Shown here: in pieces, positions 36,537-48,306 of the stretch
Numbering within the stretch: the stretch's first letter is position 1
Layout: every line of letters starts with the position of its first letter
Source: Ditylenchus dipsaci
Lineage: Eukaryota; Nematoda; Chromadorea; Rhabditida; Anguinidae
Assembly (NCBI GenBank): GCA_004194705.1
Contig: SADC01000068.1
Coordinates: forward strand, 203,036-267,035
Length of the DNA: 64,000 bases
Direction of reading: 5' to 3'
Program-made: the position numbers and the translations under genes
The notes under the pieces: generated by a model
The model's database searches: none
Seen by the model: only the letters and a program-made list of their open reading frames with translations
What the model was told of the DNA's origin: nothing

Positions 36537-38040
36537 CTGAGAAAAAATATATTTTTGAAATTTTGACGTAATAGCGAATAACAACAAACCAACCACCCCC
36601 CCCCCCCCCCATTTTTCCTTCTAAAACTTAAGTGAAGAGTACCCAAATATATGTCCCAGATCCCAGAAAAAGCGCGTAAACTATTTATTAGTCACAGCTT
36701 CCGTCCGCTGGCCTACCCCCAAGCCTAAGGGCTAAGCCCTAAATTGGAAGGGTAGTTACAGTGATTTTTATAAGGTCAGGTTTTTTTGGGAGGGGGGGGG
36801 TGTGCTTATTCGCTACTAGCGCCAAAATTTTATACAATTTATCTTAGAATATTTGCTAAAGAAAAATTTCTCTCCCAATCCTGACTGGCATCTTTTTGTT
36901 GCCGTAAAAAGACTTTCTTTTGTCCGAAAAACTTTTTTTGTCGCTAAAATAATTTTTTTTTCTGCGGCCACGCATTTATTATTTTACCGTACAAAATTGT
37001 TTTACGCCAAGAAAAAATTAACAAAGGGAATAAAAACGGCGAAAAATATTTTTACGGCAAAAAATGCTCTTTTAAATTATCAAATCTATAAATGTACCGC
37101 ATAGAGTTTATTAATCTTGTTTCTATGTGGATCAAATCGAAAACACCCTCTAAAGTCTGAAATCTCCCTTTTTATTTCCAAATTTTCCCCTCTAATTTTC
37201 AAAACCTGGTTTTCCCCGTGGATATCTTAATAACTTCTCATTTCTTTTGACCTGCTTGTAGTCCTACTCTCCTAGTTTCTAATAAGCTATCAACCAACCT
37301 GTTATAATTTTAAAAAACCTTAGAAAAGTTGGTTTATATAAAACAACTGTCTGTTTTATGAAAAGTTGGTTGATGGCTTATTAGAAACTAGAAGAGTATT
37401 GCTACAAGCATTATGTTGTCTTTATCACTGCGCCATGCAGACACGTCTAAAAGGCGCGAGCAAACATTTCTGGGCGTTTTGTAAAGTCGTGAAGTCAGGA
37501 AATTTATCGCGCCACCCTGTAAATCAAAGACATTTTTGAGGAACGCTATGTGGCCCCCGCGCGCATTCAAACATTTGAAATTACCCTGATAAGGAATAGA
37601 TATGCTAGTTTTAGTGAAATCCCCAAAAAAATATAAATTTGGAATATTATCAAATGGACACATATTTTAGGAATTTATTTTAAATGAGTATTTTAAAGAG
37701 AAAAAAAACCTCAGTCTCTTATGTTGCACGACTTTTAAGGTTGTAGAATGTAGTGGAAAGGAAGAAGCAAGTCCAAACACTCAAGTGGGTCCAATAGTTG
37801 AAACAGAAGAGTGTTGATTTTAGAATGAATATTTAGACGGTTTTGCAGTCAATTGTTGATGCAGCAAATCAGAGCCGCACTAAAGTAACTGTAAACTCCA
37901 AAAGTGACAGGTGTCAAAAATTTTTGATGAAAGCCGCATAGAAGAAAATGAGAAATTGATTGATTATTCGAAAACTTGTAAAATTCTGCACCTAACTATT
38001 CTAACAAATAAAAACCAACTTTATATATTTTTTATTTTAG
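36537..38040. other. Intergenic repeats
   Basis: A C tract at 36595-36610 and a G tract at about 36790; an inverted repeat 37260-37400 (AGTTTCTAATAAGC/complement); the SINE-like fragment at 37439-37500. No gene is seen beyond those listed. Confidence 0.4.
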
Positions 38041-38292
38041 GAATATGATAAATCAATTATCAGAGAGGCTGCAACAAGCTTGGCTGAACTGGGATAATCT
38101 AGTAATAAAGTGGAATACATGGACATATGAAAGGGGATTTTTCTTCGACAACCTTGAAAAAAACTTGTATCCGTTCGAGAGTTGGCCTTTTCTTTGGTTG
38201 CAAAAGTTCTTTATCTCCGTCGGCAATTCAAGAAGATCGTCAATTACCGCAATATGAAGTGGCTGGATGGTGTGGGTGGCTTTCATGAGGAT
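38041..38292 (+). pseudogene. Frame-broken exon upstream of duplicated exon A
   Basis: The acceptor TTTATTTTAG is followed by EYDKSIIREAATSLAEL, FFDNLEKNLYPFESWPF and LRRQFKKIVNYRNMKWLDGV in three different frames, then a GTTAGT donor after HEDE. The mixed frames suggest a decayed or poorly assembled exon. Confidence 0.35.
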
Positions 38293-38518
38293 GAAGTTAG
38301 TGGATTCCATTTGATTCCATATTCTATTTGTTCGTGCTGTTTAAAACCTTCTAACCTTAGGTCTACAAAAGCAGTGAACTACTCGATCATTGCATTATAG
38401 TGGTCACTTGAAATTTCACCTGTCGCCAAGTGGAAGATTTTTGTTTGTGCAGCGCTTAATTATAGTTCTTTCTTGTTTTCCCTGTCCTTAATATGTCATA
38501 ACTTTATTTTTTTCAAAG

Positions 38519-38776
38519 GCTTATGTCCCGGGGCACGATGATGACACCGATGTCTCTATTCAGACGTGTGTCATCGATTTGCTTTTGGGTGAGCACTATA
38601 ATGTGGAAATCAATGGCCTCAGCCAAGCTTTTCTACATGATTCCTCCAATTTTCTCGTGTTCCGTGCATTAGATGATAGATTTATCGTTTACGTGGATAT
38701 GTTATCTGAACAAAAAACATTTATTCTGAAGTCGATTTTGACTTCATTTAGGCTGACCGCAGCTAAAAGTTACTAG
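38519..38776 (+). CDS. Duplicated exon family member A (unknown domain)
   Basis: After the acceptor TTTTTTTCAAAG the exon reads AYVPGHDDDTDVSIQTCVID, then LLLGEHYNVEINGLSQAFLH, FRALDDRFIVYVDMLSEQ and TAG at 38774. It matches the exon at 49774-49959 in both DNA and protein (LGEHYNV.INGL, ALDD.F.VY.D). Homology extends upstream into the intron (38418 onward). An upstream exon at about 38041-38292 contains NYRNMKWLDGVGGFHEDE but is frame-broken. Confidence 0.5.
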   Translation, partial: AYVPGHDDDTDVSIQTCVIDLLLGEHYNVEINGLSQAFLHDSSNFLVFRALDDRFIVYVDMLSEQKTFILKSILTSFRLTAAKSY

Positions 38777-38879
38777 GTCCATCCGTGTCGAATACAGGTC
38801 CAAAACTCAAAGCGAATTAGAAAACAGGAGTTTCGTGTCTCTGTGAGTCTTAAAATTTATATAAAAAAAATTAATGTTT

Positions 38880-39180
38880 TGGCATCAGGGATGGGCCGGA
38901 AGACAAAAAAAGTCGGAACAAAAATCGGAATTGGAAGTAGAAAATTTTCAAAACGGAAGTCAAAATCGGAAGAAGAAAAGTGACGGAAATCGAAAATCGG
39001 AAGACGGAAATCGGAAGAAATTTGAAAAAATTCCAAATTTTTTTCGGCACTTGTATTGTTCACTCCACCACCCAAAATTTTCGAAAAGTGGACCAAAACA
39101 CGTCCTTCACCTCCTTTCTCCTCTCTTTTAATACGATAGAAGAACATTTTGAATATTTTCTGGTCTGAAATTCTAATTTT
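38880..39180. repeat. CGGAAGTCGGAA word repeat
   Basis: Starts CAGGGATGGGC and iterates CGGAA-type words. A similar array on the opposite strand lies at 40250-40345. Confidence 0.5.
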
Positions 39181-39246
39181 TCTCATAAAATTTTGACTTT
39201 AAGTCTTTAAAGGAAAGGGGCGAGGAATTTTCTTATACGCATCGCC

Positions 39247-39534
39247 TTAGGTCACAAGTTCGACTACCACTGGCTGCAGACCATACTTTTTCTTCCTTTT
39301 TACAAGTTTAGTGTCAAAATGATCCTCACCCTCTTGGATATCCAATAAAACCATCAGCATAGTCTTATACGCATACCGGAGCTTGTAACCAGGCTCAAAT
39401 AGGCCGAATTTCCGAAAATCGATGGTTTTCGAGGTTTTTCTTTGACTGGTTTTTTTTCTGCAAGTCACAAGTTTCGTACACCAAAATGTAGCCAAGACTC
39501 TGGACTTTCATTCATAAACAGAGTAAAGGTTAGT
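39247..39534 (-). CDS. Possible coding region, unknown
   Basis: A minus-strand frame reads GLFEPGYKLRYAYKTMLMVL, then LDIQEGEDHFDTKLVKRKKK and YGLQPVVVELVT before a stop. Plausible composition, but the upstream part lies in two frames and no splice model is clear. Confidence 0.25.
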
Positions 39535-41943
39535 ATAAAGTTTGGGCTATAATTCTAAAAACATCCAACGATGTCCATCTCCATGACATTCTACACAGGA
39601 CTATCTCAGAACTTTTTAATTTACATACTCATTTGCAACCTCATACTCAAAATGTAGCTCTGCTTCTTGGCGTCATTTTCAGCATATAGTTGTAAATGAT
39701 CACTTGAATTAAAATTGCAAAAAAACATCAGTGCCAAAATAATAAAGGCGATGCGTATAGGAAGCCCCCCTCCACCTTTAAAGGTTACATGGTCTTTCCA
39801 GGGTATTTGAGGGTCATTTTTCGGTTATTTATTACATTTTTAGGATTAGACTTTGGTGAGGATAGGTCAGCATACCGTATTTGTTCTGATTATGCTTCCG
39901 TCTCTATTAATCCCACAGCTTCTAATAAAGCCTCACCCCGACGGGGAAAAGATACTATGGAGGCCTTTTTTAACCTCGAAGATAGGTTGAATGATAAGGG
40001 GCTGATCCTTATTAGAATAAATCCCATTGTCGTTATTAGAATTAATACGTAAGTTAAAACAGACTCAAACATGTTTTCCCAATTACAAAGAATCAATAAA
40101 AATTTATTAAAATATGTTCGAGCCTGTCCTAAAATGCGTGTTTGAAAATGTTTCTTTTATCGTATAAAAAGAGAAAAAAATAGCTAAGGACTTGTTTTCG
40201 GGTCACTTTTCAAAATTTGGGGTCGGGGAGTAAACGAAATAAGTACCAAAAAAAATTCTACTATTTTCTTCCGATATTTCCGAAATTTGCCCTATTTTTC
40301 GGAAATCGGAAAACGGAAGCAAAAAAGTGCCGGAAGACGGAAATTTGGTGAGGCGATCTTTATGTGCCACCTGAGCTCTACCATGTAAGCACCACCAACT
40401 TGGTATTATCATTCAGACCCCACTGTCTGATTGCCTCGACATTAGTAGCAAGACGTGGATATCACTTGATCTCACCCCACTATAAAAAGTCAAATTTCGC
40501 AACGCTTACAACTCAATTAAAAGTTGAATTTTGATCAGAATTAGGTAATTCGTCGGCAGTTTGGGTCGGCAGTTGACCTTCGTTCGTTGCCAGTTGAAGT
40601 CCTGCAGTTGGGTGCTGCCAATTGGAGTTCTGCAGTTGGGGAGTCCTGTCAGTTGGGTGTCGTTCGACGAGACTTCAATTTATTTTTTATCCACGCTTTA
40701 TTTTTTATGTTTTCATGTATTTTCCAGTGTAACATGTATCGTCCAAAAGAAAGCAAACGAAGTATGTGGAAGTACCGGTTGTGGTGGTACTGAGGTGCTA
40801 GGTATTACCCAGGTAGTGATGCGGCTCCCACATGGTCTAATCTACCTCATCAAATAGTCTGATCCACTTCGAAAAATGGTTTAATATACTGAATCCTGCG
40901 TACTACCACCTAGATAACATTAGCTGAGGTAATAGCATACAATTAACAACTGGTACCCATGCGAATGACTCGAGTACGACCTGAGTATTACACTTTAACC
41001 GGTCAAGGACGATAGAGGGGAGTTGTTTGAAAATTTTCGTGCTGTTACCAACGCATAGACCAGCGCACATTAGCCGGGACTGAAAAATGTCTTACGCACT
41101 ACAAAATTGCTTGAAAAAAAGGCCTAAGTGACTAAACAGAACACAGGGCAGAACGCCAAAAAGTGGAAAAAAGGGCCTAAAGTCTACGACCCTGATTTAA
41201 AGGGGCATGCCACGCCAATAAGTTTTGATTTCAAATGTTTGAATTCCCGGCACCAGTTTTTCAGTGAAGACAAAATGAATTTGAAATATCCTTGTATCCT
41301 TATCATTTAACATCATTACCGTATTTCCTCTAATAGAGCCCTATTTTGTCAATATACTTTCAGGGGGTGTATCTCAGGGCTGAGTGAATATTTTACAAAG
41401 ATATGTATTGCATTTTTGGACTCCTACGAGCGTGTAAAATTCATTTTGAAAACGATACTTGTTTTATAATATCTCATCAAAAATCCATTTGCGTGTGTAG
41501 AACCTTCAATTTGATGCGAAAGTCCAAAAGAATTTCTCTGATTGTTCTTAGTCCAGCTGATTGAAGATGTGCTGTTAGCTTTAGCGAAAGCACTCATTTT
41601 CACAGACGACATTTTGGATGTTGTGATACTAATACAAGGTTATTCGGAAGGTCGTGATGAAATTGAGATAGAAACATCATGAAATAGACTAGAGTAACGA
41701 TAATACGGAATTCGGTCATTCGAAAAGCGCCAAAAAGTGATAATTGAACAATGTCGTCATCCTGCGACATAACTACAATCCTTCTCTGTTTGTCATAGTT
41801 CTACACTTCGACTAACACAAATTCATTCCTCGCGACATCATTCGAAATTTACAAATCCAAACAAACAAGTCACTTTACTGCGCCAGAGAACACATACAGA
41901 AAAAAATCCGACAAATAAGGAAACTTATTTTAACAACAGTCGA
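39535..41943. other. Intergenic repeats
   Basis: 40560-40680 iterates CAGTTGGGAGTCCTG words. 41319 carries a CCGTATTTCCTCTAATAGA end without a clear partner. The ORFs here lack support. Confidence 0.35.
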
Positions 41944-42227
41944 TCAAATGTATTCTCTCTCTTCAATACGTCTTCTTTCTGAACTTGCAGCCTTCCGCCA
42001 GGCGCGCTTTTCCTCCAGTAGGCTGACAGAGATCAGTTCACATCCAACGCAGGAGACAACGGTGAGCATGGCTGAAGGTAGTCGTAATCTTGGTGCAAAC
42101 CGGGACACTCACATCCTCAAATAATTTTGACTAAAACTAAAAAGCTTATAAAAAATAATAAAAACTTACCATAAAAACGAATTCGGATGCTGGACGAGTC
42201 GCTTGAGCTTGTGTCGCTTGAGCTCAT
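41944..42227 (-). CDS. Possible small two-exon gene
   Basis: Exon 1 (42227-42170) reads MSSSDTSSSDSSSIRIRFY with a GTAAGT donor. After a TTTTAG acceptor at 42131 a second piece includes VVSCVGCELISVSLLEEKRA and ends ERREYI-like before TGA at 41946-41944. The frame does not carry across without a shift. It lies 150 bp from the MULE end, so truncation by that insertion is possible. Confidence 0.25.
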
Positions 42228-42376
42228 CTTCTTGGTCGGTTGAAACAAATCCTTTCGAGTGGCATCTTGCTTTACGCTTGACGAAAGAGCTTCTAAATGA
42301 GTTTAACGGATGGTTACTTGCAAAAAAATAATAACAAACGAGACAGCAAAGTTAATCTTAACTGGCTTACCATATT

Positions 42377-43639
42377 CGCGTACGTGACAATTCCCTGCCG
42401 CGCCAATTCCTCGCGGCCGATTCCCTGCCGGACAATTCCTGCCGGACAATTCCCTGCCGGACAGTTCCTGCGGACAATTCCCTGCCGGACAATTCCCCTG
42501 CCGGGAAATCTACTAGTAAAATCATATTCAATTAATATCCCAACTAAACAAATTACATTTTTTATTGAGAATCAACTAGAACAACAATAACAAAACAACT
42601 CCTTAACGAAAACAGAGTAATACAATATAACATTTCAACGTACTACTGATCTCCAATGAGTTCAATTGGAAACGTCGGCGGGGTCTCATCACGGAACCTT
42701 AATAAAAAGAACATAAATGAAGATTAAGATAAATTATAAAAATGACTCACAACATAATTCCTCGCGAACCATTCGATCACGGCTCCAGACTTGGCTTGGG
42801 ATTATTAGGTAATCTTGCAGGTCCCGGAAAGATTCGTATACGTTAAGCGGCGGAACGAAAGCCAAAGACATTAGCATCCTGGCAGTGAAGAGCGAAATTC
42901 TCGGCTGGATCTCCATAGCGTCCATAAATCCCCCGCTTCGGCCAGTTGCTTTTTAAACTCTTCAGGAGGTGAAAAAAACAGCCATTTGATGTCGAATCTA
43001 AGAAAAAAATACTATAACTCAGCAATATAACTCAACGTTATAAAATAAAATTAACACAAACCCGGAAATTTCTCTCTCAGTGAGTAAATGGCAGCTTGCT
43101 CAGTCAACATTGATTGAAGACGGACTCAGGGTGGGATCAGCGCACGAAACTGACGTGATCTGAGAACAAAGAGATCAGGATAAGATGAACAAAAGCAGCA
43201 AAAAAGTCAAAAGTACATGTCGGAGAAACTCTGCATTGCTAATGGGCCCGAGTTGACCCCTCGTTGATTTCTGGGATAGCTTGCTCCTCTTCATCGTCCG
43301 AATAGATGTTGTCGCTAAGTTCATCCAAAGTCTCCGGCTTCTTCTACTGCATCCATAGTTAGAGCTACTGAAAAGTTAGTTAGAGCTACGAAAAGATAAG
43401 GAGCATAAGAACTTCTGCAGCAACACATCAAAAATTGACACAAGACATTTTGTTGGGTGCACACTTTAGTTTAGGACCCCCTTTTGAAATATACAAAACG
43501 ATAGATTTTCCCGGCAGGGAATTGGCCGGCAGGGAATTGTCGGCAGGGAATTGTCCGGCAGGGAATTGTCCGGCAGGGAATTGTCCGGCAGGAATCGGCC
43601 GCGGCAGGGAATTGGCGCGGCAGGGAATCGTCGTGGCCG
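42377..43639 (-). mobile_element. Mutator-like (MULE) foldback element, 1263 bp
   Basis: A perfect 9-bp direct repeat TACCATATT flanks the element (42368-42376 and 43640-43648), the size typical of MULEs. The ends are long inverted repeats made of iterated GGCAGGGAATTGTCC words (about 42387-42510 and 43510-43630). Between them the minus strand encodes a fragment (42925-42734) reading SLFTARMLMSLAFVPPLNVYESFRDLQDYL, which resembles the region after the MULE transposase core. That resemblance is from memory of the family and is moderate. Confidence 0.75.
42734..42925 (-). pseudogene. Possible MULE transposase fragment
   Basis: An open frame of 63 codons reads MDAMEIQPRISLFTARMLMS followed by LAFVPPLNVYESFRDL. 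The LAFVPP..V...F..L pattern is common after the DDE core of MULE/FLYWCH-type transposases. The flanking sequence shows splice-like signals and no DDE motif, so only a remnant can be claimed. Confidence 0.4.
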
Positions 43640-43648
43640 TACCATATT

Positions 43649-44340
43649 ACATCAGCTATGTCATGAAAAAGTGTTACGAAAAAATGGAATCACAAACTGT
43701 GAGACGACTAGAAAGATACATAAAAATTTTGATATGAAAAACTATTTCAAATTTCATTTTGTCTTCATGATAGAAGCCCCCTTGTCTTATATGAGCCCCT
43801 TAATATTATATTATAATAATATCCTCGGCTGTCATATGATCTCCTACATCAACTATCATATATCTAAAGAACAAAAAGAAATCATAATTGATATAATTAT
43901 CATTTTCATAGTCAATTTTTGTAAATTAACCACTTTTGATCGAACAGTCTTTTGGCCATTAAAATATATGTTGCCCCTAAAATCTGAATTCTTGCCCTTT
44001 TTTTCTTTTTTTTCGGTAATAAATTGACGAAAAAAAAACAAAAAAGGGGCAATTATTCAGATTTTAGGGCAACAATTCAATTTGATCCTTTCTTCATCTA
44101 GTTTAACCAATGTCCGAGAGCGTCGTTCAAAAAGCATGTAAACGGCTTTACAGGGAAACGGCTACACAGGGAAACGATTTTACAAGCAAACATCGCGTAC
44201 CCTGTTATTTGTTGTTATTCAGTATCACTTCCTGGTATTCGAACTTATTAATATCACTTCCTGTTATATTTTACTAGAGGGCAACAGGCGCCTATCGGCG
44301 CCACTATCAAATTTTAAAAATTACATAAATAATAATCGAT
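43649..44340. other. AT-rich intergenic sequence
   Basis: A palindrome at about 43918-44075 (TTGCCCCTAAAATCTGAATT and complement). Nothing else is recognised. Confidence 0.4.
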
Positions 44341-44344
44341 CACC

Positions 44345-44690
44345 ATACACTTACCTGGCTACCCTTTTTCTGGTTAACCGTCCTCTTGGCTACCCTCCTC
44401 CTGGATAACTCCCTACTGGCTTTCCTCCTGCTGGGTAGCCCTCCTGGGTAAATTTTCCCTATAATACCCTTTCCTAGCTGCTTTCCTTTTTGGTACTCCA
44501 CTCCTGCCTAACCTCCTCCTATTTACCGTCCTCTTGGCCACCTTCGTACTGGCTACCCTCTTTTTGGGTATCGCCTCCTACCTACCCTGCTCCTGGCTAA
44601 CTTCCTCTTGTGTATCTCTCTCCTGCTTCCACCTACTGAGTAGCACCCTACTTGCCACCCTCTCTAGATACCCCCTTCCGGGCTCGAGCA
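44345..44690. repeat. Degenerate 20-bp minisatellite (CTGGCTACCCTCCTC)
   Basis: About 15 imperfect units of CTGGCTACCCTCCTCCTGGM run in tandem. The ORF across it is low complexity. Confidence 0.7.
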
Positions 44691-44692
44691 TT

Positions 44693-45060
44693 AAAATCCG
44701 CCAAAATCCAGGCTAAATCCACCACTTCTAATTGGAGGGACTTGAAACCTTTTATTGGAGCTACTCAATTATCATGTTTTGTACTTAAAAGATATCTAAG
44801 ATATTGAATCTCAGGGTTCCGAAAAGATATCCGGTATAATTTCACAAAAAAATTAGTAGAAATCCAACTTGAACACGAAATCCACCTAAAATCCAGGCTG
44901 AAATCCACCATCTCCGATTTGGAGGGACTTGAAAACTTTTTTCGGAGCCTATTCAATTTTCGTCTTTTGTACTTAAAAGAAAGCTAAGATATTAAATTTC
45001 AGGGTTCCAGAAAGATATCCGGGATAAGATTACAAAAGTTGGCAGAAAATCAAACTTGAA
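44693..45060. repeat. Tandem duplication, unit about 185 bp
   Basis: 44693-44873 and 44878-45060 share GGAGGGACTTGAAA, GTACTTAAAAGA and CAGGGTTCCRRAAAGATATC in the same order, with about 15-20% differences by eye. Confidence 0.75.
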
Positions 45061-45131
45061 CAAAAAAGTGGCGACCACACCACACACGCCAAATACTATA
45101 TAGAGATCGTTGTTATTTCTCTAAATAAAGT

Positions 45132-45238
45132 AAAACCTCGATAAGCCACCACCTTGGTCTTAAAATCCATTTCGACCCTCGATAAGCCGACTTCCTGAGT
45201 TCGGTCCCTTGATGTGTCGACTTATCGAGGTTCGACTG
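45132..45238. mobile_element. CAGTCGA family MITE, GATAAGCCGAC type
   Basis: Right end GAGGTTCGACTG then TA, left end TAAAACCTCGATAAGCC; inner GATAAGCC arms. Confidence 0.65.
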
Positions 45239-45379
45239 TAAAGTCTATAATTATAGTCTACAACACCACAAATTAATGTGAAAGTTTATTCAAATTGGGA
45301 ATACGTCAGACAGACAGAAAAAGAAGAAGGAAACAGAAAGAACAGTGAAAAAATATAGTGGTCGATCATAGTCACACAA

Positions 45380-45614
45380 TCATTTCTCTTCCTTGAAGAC
45401 CTTGGGCTGAACTCCTTTCTCATAGCACAGCTGGGCGTATTCATCAAAGTAAAACATCAGTTGTCGCTTCAACTTGTTGCGCTCCGATTCCGCTTCATTT
45501 CGCACCGATTCCGCTTCATTTCGCTGTTGCTCTGCCTTCTCACGCTGTTCCATCTCAGCACACCACGCATGTCGGTACATTTCCACCGTGATCGACTTCA
45601 GACAGAGGAGAGTC
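45380..45614 (-). CDS. Exon encoding a charged coiled coil
   Basis: After the acceptor CCTCTTGCAG the minus strand reads TLLCLKSITVEMYRHAWCAE, then a Glu/Arg/Asn-rich coiled coil with repeated RNEAES, ending GVQPKVFKEEK and a stop. It could be the final exon of a gene starting upstream, perhaps sharing a transcript with the 46 kb gene, although that gene has its own stop. Confidence 0.45.
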
Positions 45615-46063
45615 CTGCAAGAGGCAAAGTTATTCTAATTAATGTAAGCCGACTTTAGCATTATAAACCCGAAAACGTATTAGATGAGCTTTGACCAAAC
45701 ATCTGATGGGACCATTGAACTTGAAGTAAATTTTGTAGCAGTCAAAAGCATTCAGAAAATAAAAAACCTCAAAAAGAACTTCGGGAGGCAAATTCATTAT
45801 GCAAAATAATGTTTGTTGAAAAAGTGGAAATAACAGCCCGAATAAAAAAAAAATTTAATTTTTGAGTGACGTCAATGAAGAAGTAACTGATCAGTCCAAT
45901 CACTCCAAAAGATTAGATTTTTGATGGAAGATTTTGACGTTTCTAGAATTTACAAATCCAACAGCCCCATTTATATGCATCACATAATGTGGTTAATCTA
46001 CGAGAAGAGGGCACCTGGTTTATGACGTTTGAGAATTTGGGTCGAAGACACCATCCAGATGGC

Positions 46064-46869
46064 TCAAAAAGCATTTTCGTCATCTTGTTCATCGAAGCCA
46101 GAAATTCCTTGGAAGTTTGCACCAATGGAGATCGCATCGCCTTCATTCAACAGCCCGTCTTCGTGATCCTCGGTGACTCCATCATTCACATTCTGAAGCA
46201 ATTCAAGCAGTGTGTTTTCGGCATGGTTAAGAGAAGAGTCCAACTGCAAATTAGCATAGGTAAAAGAAGGAGACTTTTATGCTTCTTAAAAATAACCAGC
46301 TGATTTTCGTCTCGCTCCACCATATTTCTTCTTATACCGTCTCTTCTGTTGATGAGGATAAACTGATCGGACACTGGATGCTTCTTTTTGGGTCTCCTTC
46401 AGAAAAAATAAAAGTAATGATATTTGCTTTCATTATTTTCAAAAAAACCTTTGGCTCATTATCAATTTCCTTCACGTCCTTGCTACCCGTCGGCGCACTT
46501 TCTTCGACTATCGGCTGAGCTGTGTGTGTCTGGATCGGCTGAGAGCTTGTTGACGCCCCCATCTGTGCGATTGGTGTCTGACGACGACTTTTCTTGGTGG
46601 CTTGAAGAATATCCGCTTCATAACGCGCTTCATCGGCGTAACGGCTGACGTGCTGACGCTAAAAACATTGAGTAAATAAGGAAACAACGTTTCTCCTTCC
46701 CGCCTACTTTTTCTGCTACTCGATCGAGTATTAGAAGAGAACTTGGACTTATCACCATCTTCACCGGACCCCTAAAACTTCGTGAATGAAAAGTGTAAAC
46801 AAGAGTTTTAACATGATCATTTCATACCTTGCCTCCTACAGCCTTGTTGTCATCATCATGATTCGACAT
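46064..46869 (-). CDS. Uncharacterised Ser-rich, acidic-tailed protein (approximate exons)
   Basis: The start exon 46869-46828 reads MSNHDDDNKAVGGK. Exon 46771 to about 46708 reads GSGEDGDKSKFSSNTRSSSR. An exon from about 46660 to 46450 reads RQHVSRYADEARYEADILQA followed by a Gln/Thr/Ser-rich stretch ending VKEIDNEPK. A basic piece at about 46400 reads ETQKEASSVRSVYPHQQKRR. The last exon 46243-46064 reads LDSSLNHAENTLLELLQNVN and ends in an acidic tail (DEQDDENAF). Junction phases do not all agree, so small indels or wrong borders are likely. The composition suggests a nuclear, disordered protein. No family is recognised. Confidence 0.5.
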
Positions 46870-48300
46870 AGGCGTCGTTTTGTTGAAGTCGAGGAAGTCA
46901 AATAAAACTGAAAATGGTTGCTTTTACAGATGTTACACGACTAGAAGGAAACACGAGAGCAGCATGCATTTGCAAACAATTTCGCAAAAGAATTAACAAC
47001 AAAAAAACTCTTGCTCATGGTGCAAAAAATAGCAAAAGATATGCGCGCATTTCTCTTCCCATGTTACAGGGCGTTATGCCTTTCAGAACTCAACCAAGTG
47101 CACCTAAGGCATAAAATTCAGAACTTTTCAAGCCTCAAAAATGGAAAAATTGCTCATCGAAAAATTTCCGTGTTTTGCTTTGAGTAGTTTTGAATTTTTA
47201 GAAGGCATTTGCCTCAGAAAGTTTTAAGTTTTGGTGGTTTTCTTTGTTGTTGTTTAGTTTTTGGACACTTCACACCCAAAGACAGCACTAATCTGCTGAT
47301 TATATTTGAAAAAGTTTCTTGGTTGCAAGTAAAATAACGCAGGATAAACGTTGGGCAAATGTACCGCATTTTTGTTAATAGGCGTTGGCTCTACGCGGCT
47401 CTATTTCATGGAGTCCTGAGTCTCTCTTTCTAAATCCTCTAAATGTCGTGAAAAGTTTTAGTCGATCTAGGAATTTTCGAATGTCAAGCTAAAATCAGGA
47501 AAGCGGAATACGTAGAGCTCTACATAGTTGAGAAGCGGTAAAAAAATGCTCTGCGAAATATCTAAATAAATTTTACGATTTGATTTGCGAGGAATGATAC
47601 GGGTATGGTCTTCTCGGATATCCATGCAATACTCATGCATAATAATTGTTTCACTGTAAAAGAAACATTTTTTGAAAAAATATTATTTTTATGTTTTGAA
47701 ATCATTATATGGCGCTATCCAGTTTCTATAGCTAGACGTTATAATATGTATTGGGTTTCGAACTTATGAGTTTGGAATCGTTCGAGTTTGAAAATTTTCC
47801 GTTTTCGGACTTTTCCGTTTTTGATTTTTTTCGTTTCCTAACTTTTTGATTTTCGACATTTCTGTTTTCAGATTTTTTTTAAAGTAAGCTCAAAGTTTTC
47901 AAAGTCGAGGGTAGGCGCGGGGGAGGGGTGTGATTAATCATTAGAGAGGGCCTTATTAATAGAGAAAATACGGGTGGCACACAAGTTCCAACGAAGAAAG
48001 CCCCGTCAGTGTAGCTTTAAAAATTAGCAAAAAAGGCCACACTCTGGAACTCAGAAATTCAAAACCAGAAATATGAATTTTCAAAAAGCCAATCGGAGCC
48101 TCAAAAAAACACAGCTGACCAACCCTACCAACCCGTGTCCGTGCTGGTTTATCAGGTTATGTGAACCTACCTTGAAAGAAGTATTGGCAGGCGAACGGCT
48201 AAACCCGCGGGTAAACCTGCAAACCCGCCCGCAGCCTCTGGAAAACACGTGGGTGACTCGCAATTTATTTCAAAAATATCTCTATATAGTATTTGGCATG
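46870..48300. other. Intergenic, nothing recognised
   Basis: AT-rich sequence with a TTTCCGTTTTCGGAC word run at 47797-47880. No gene is seen. Confidence 0.35.
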
Positions 48301-48306
48301 GGTGGG

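Noticed and set aside
42387..43630. CRISPR-like regular array
   Set aside because: The words are contiguous, lack spacers, and form terminal arms of a transposon in a eukaryote.
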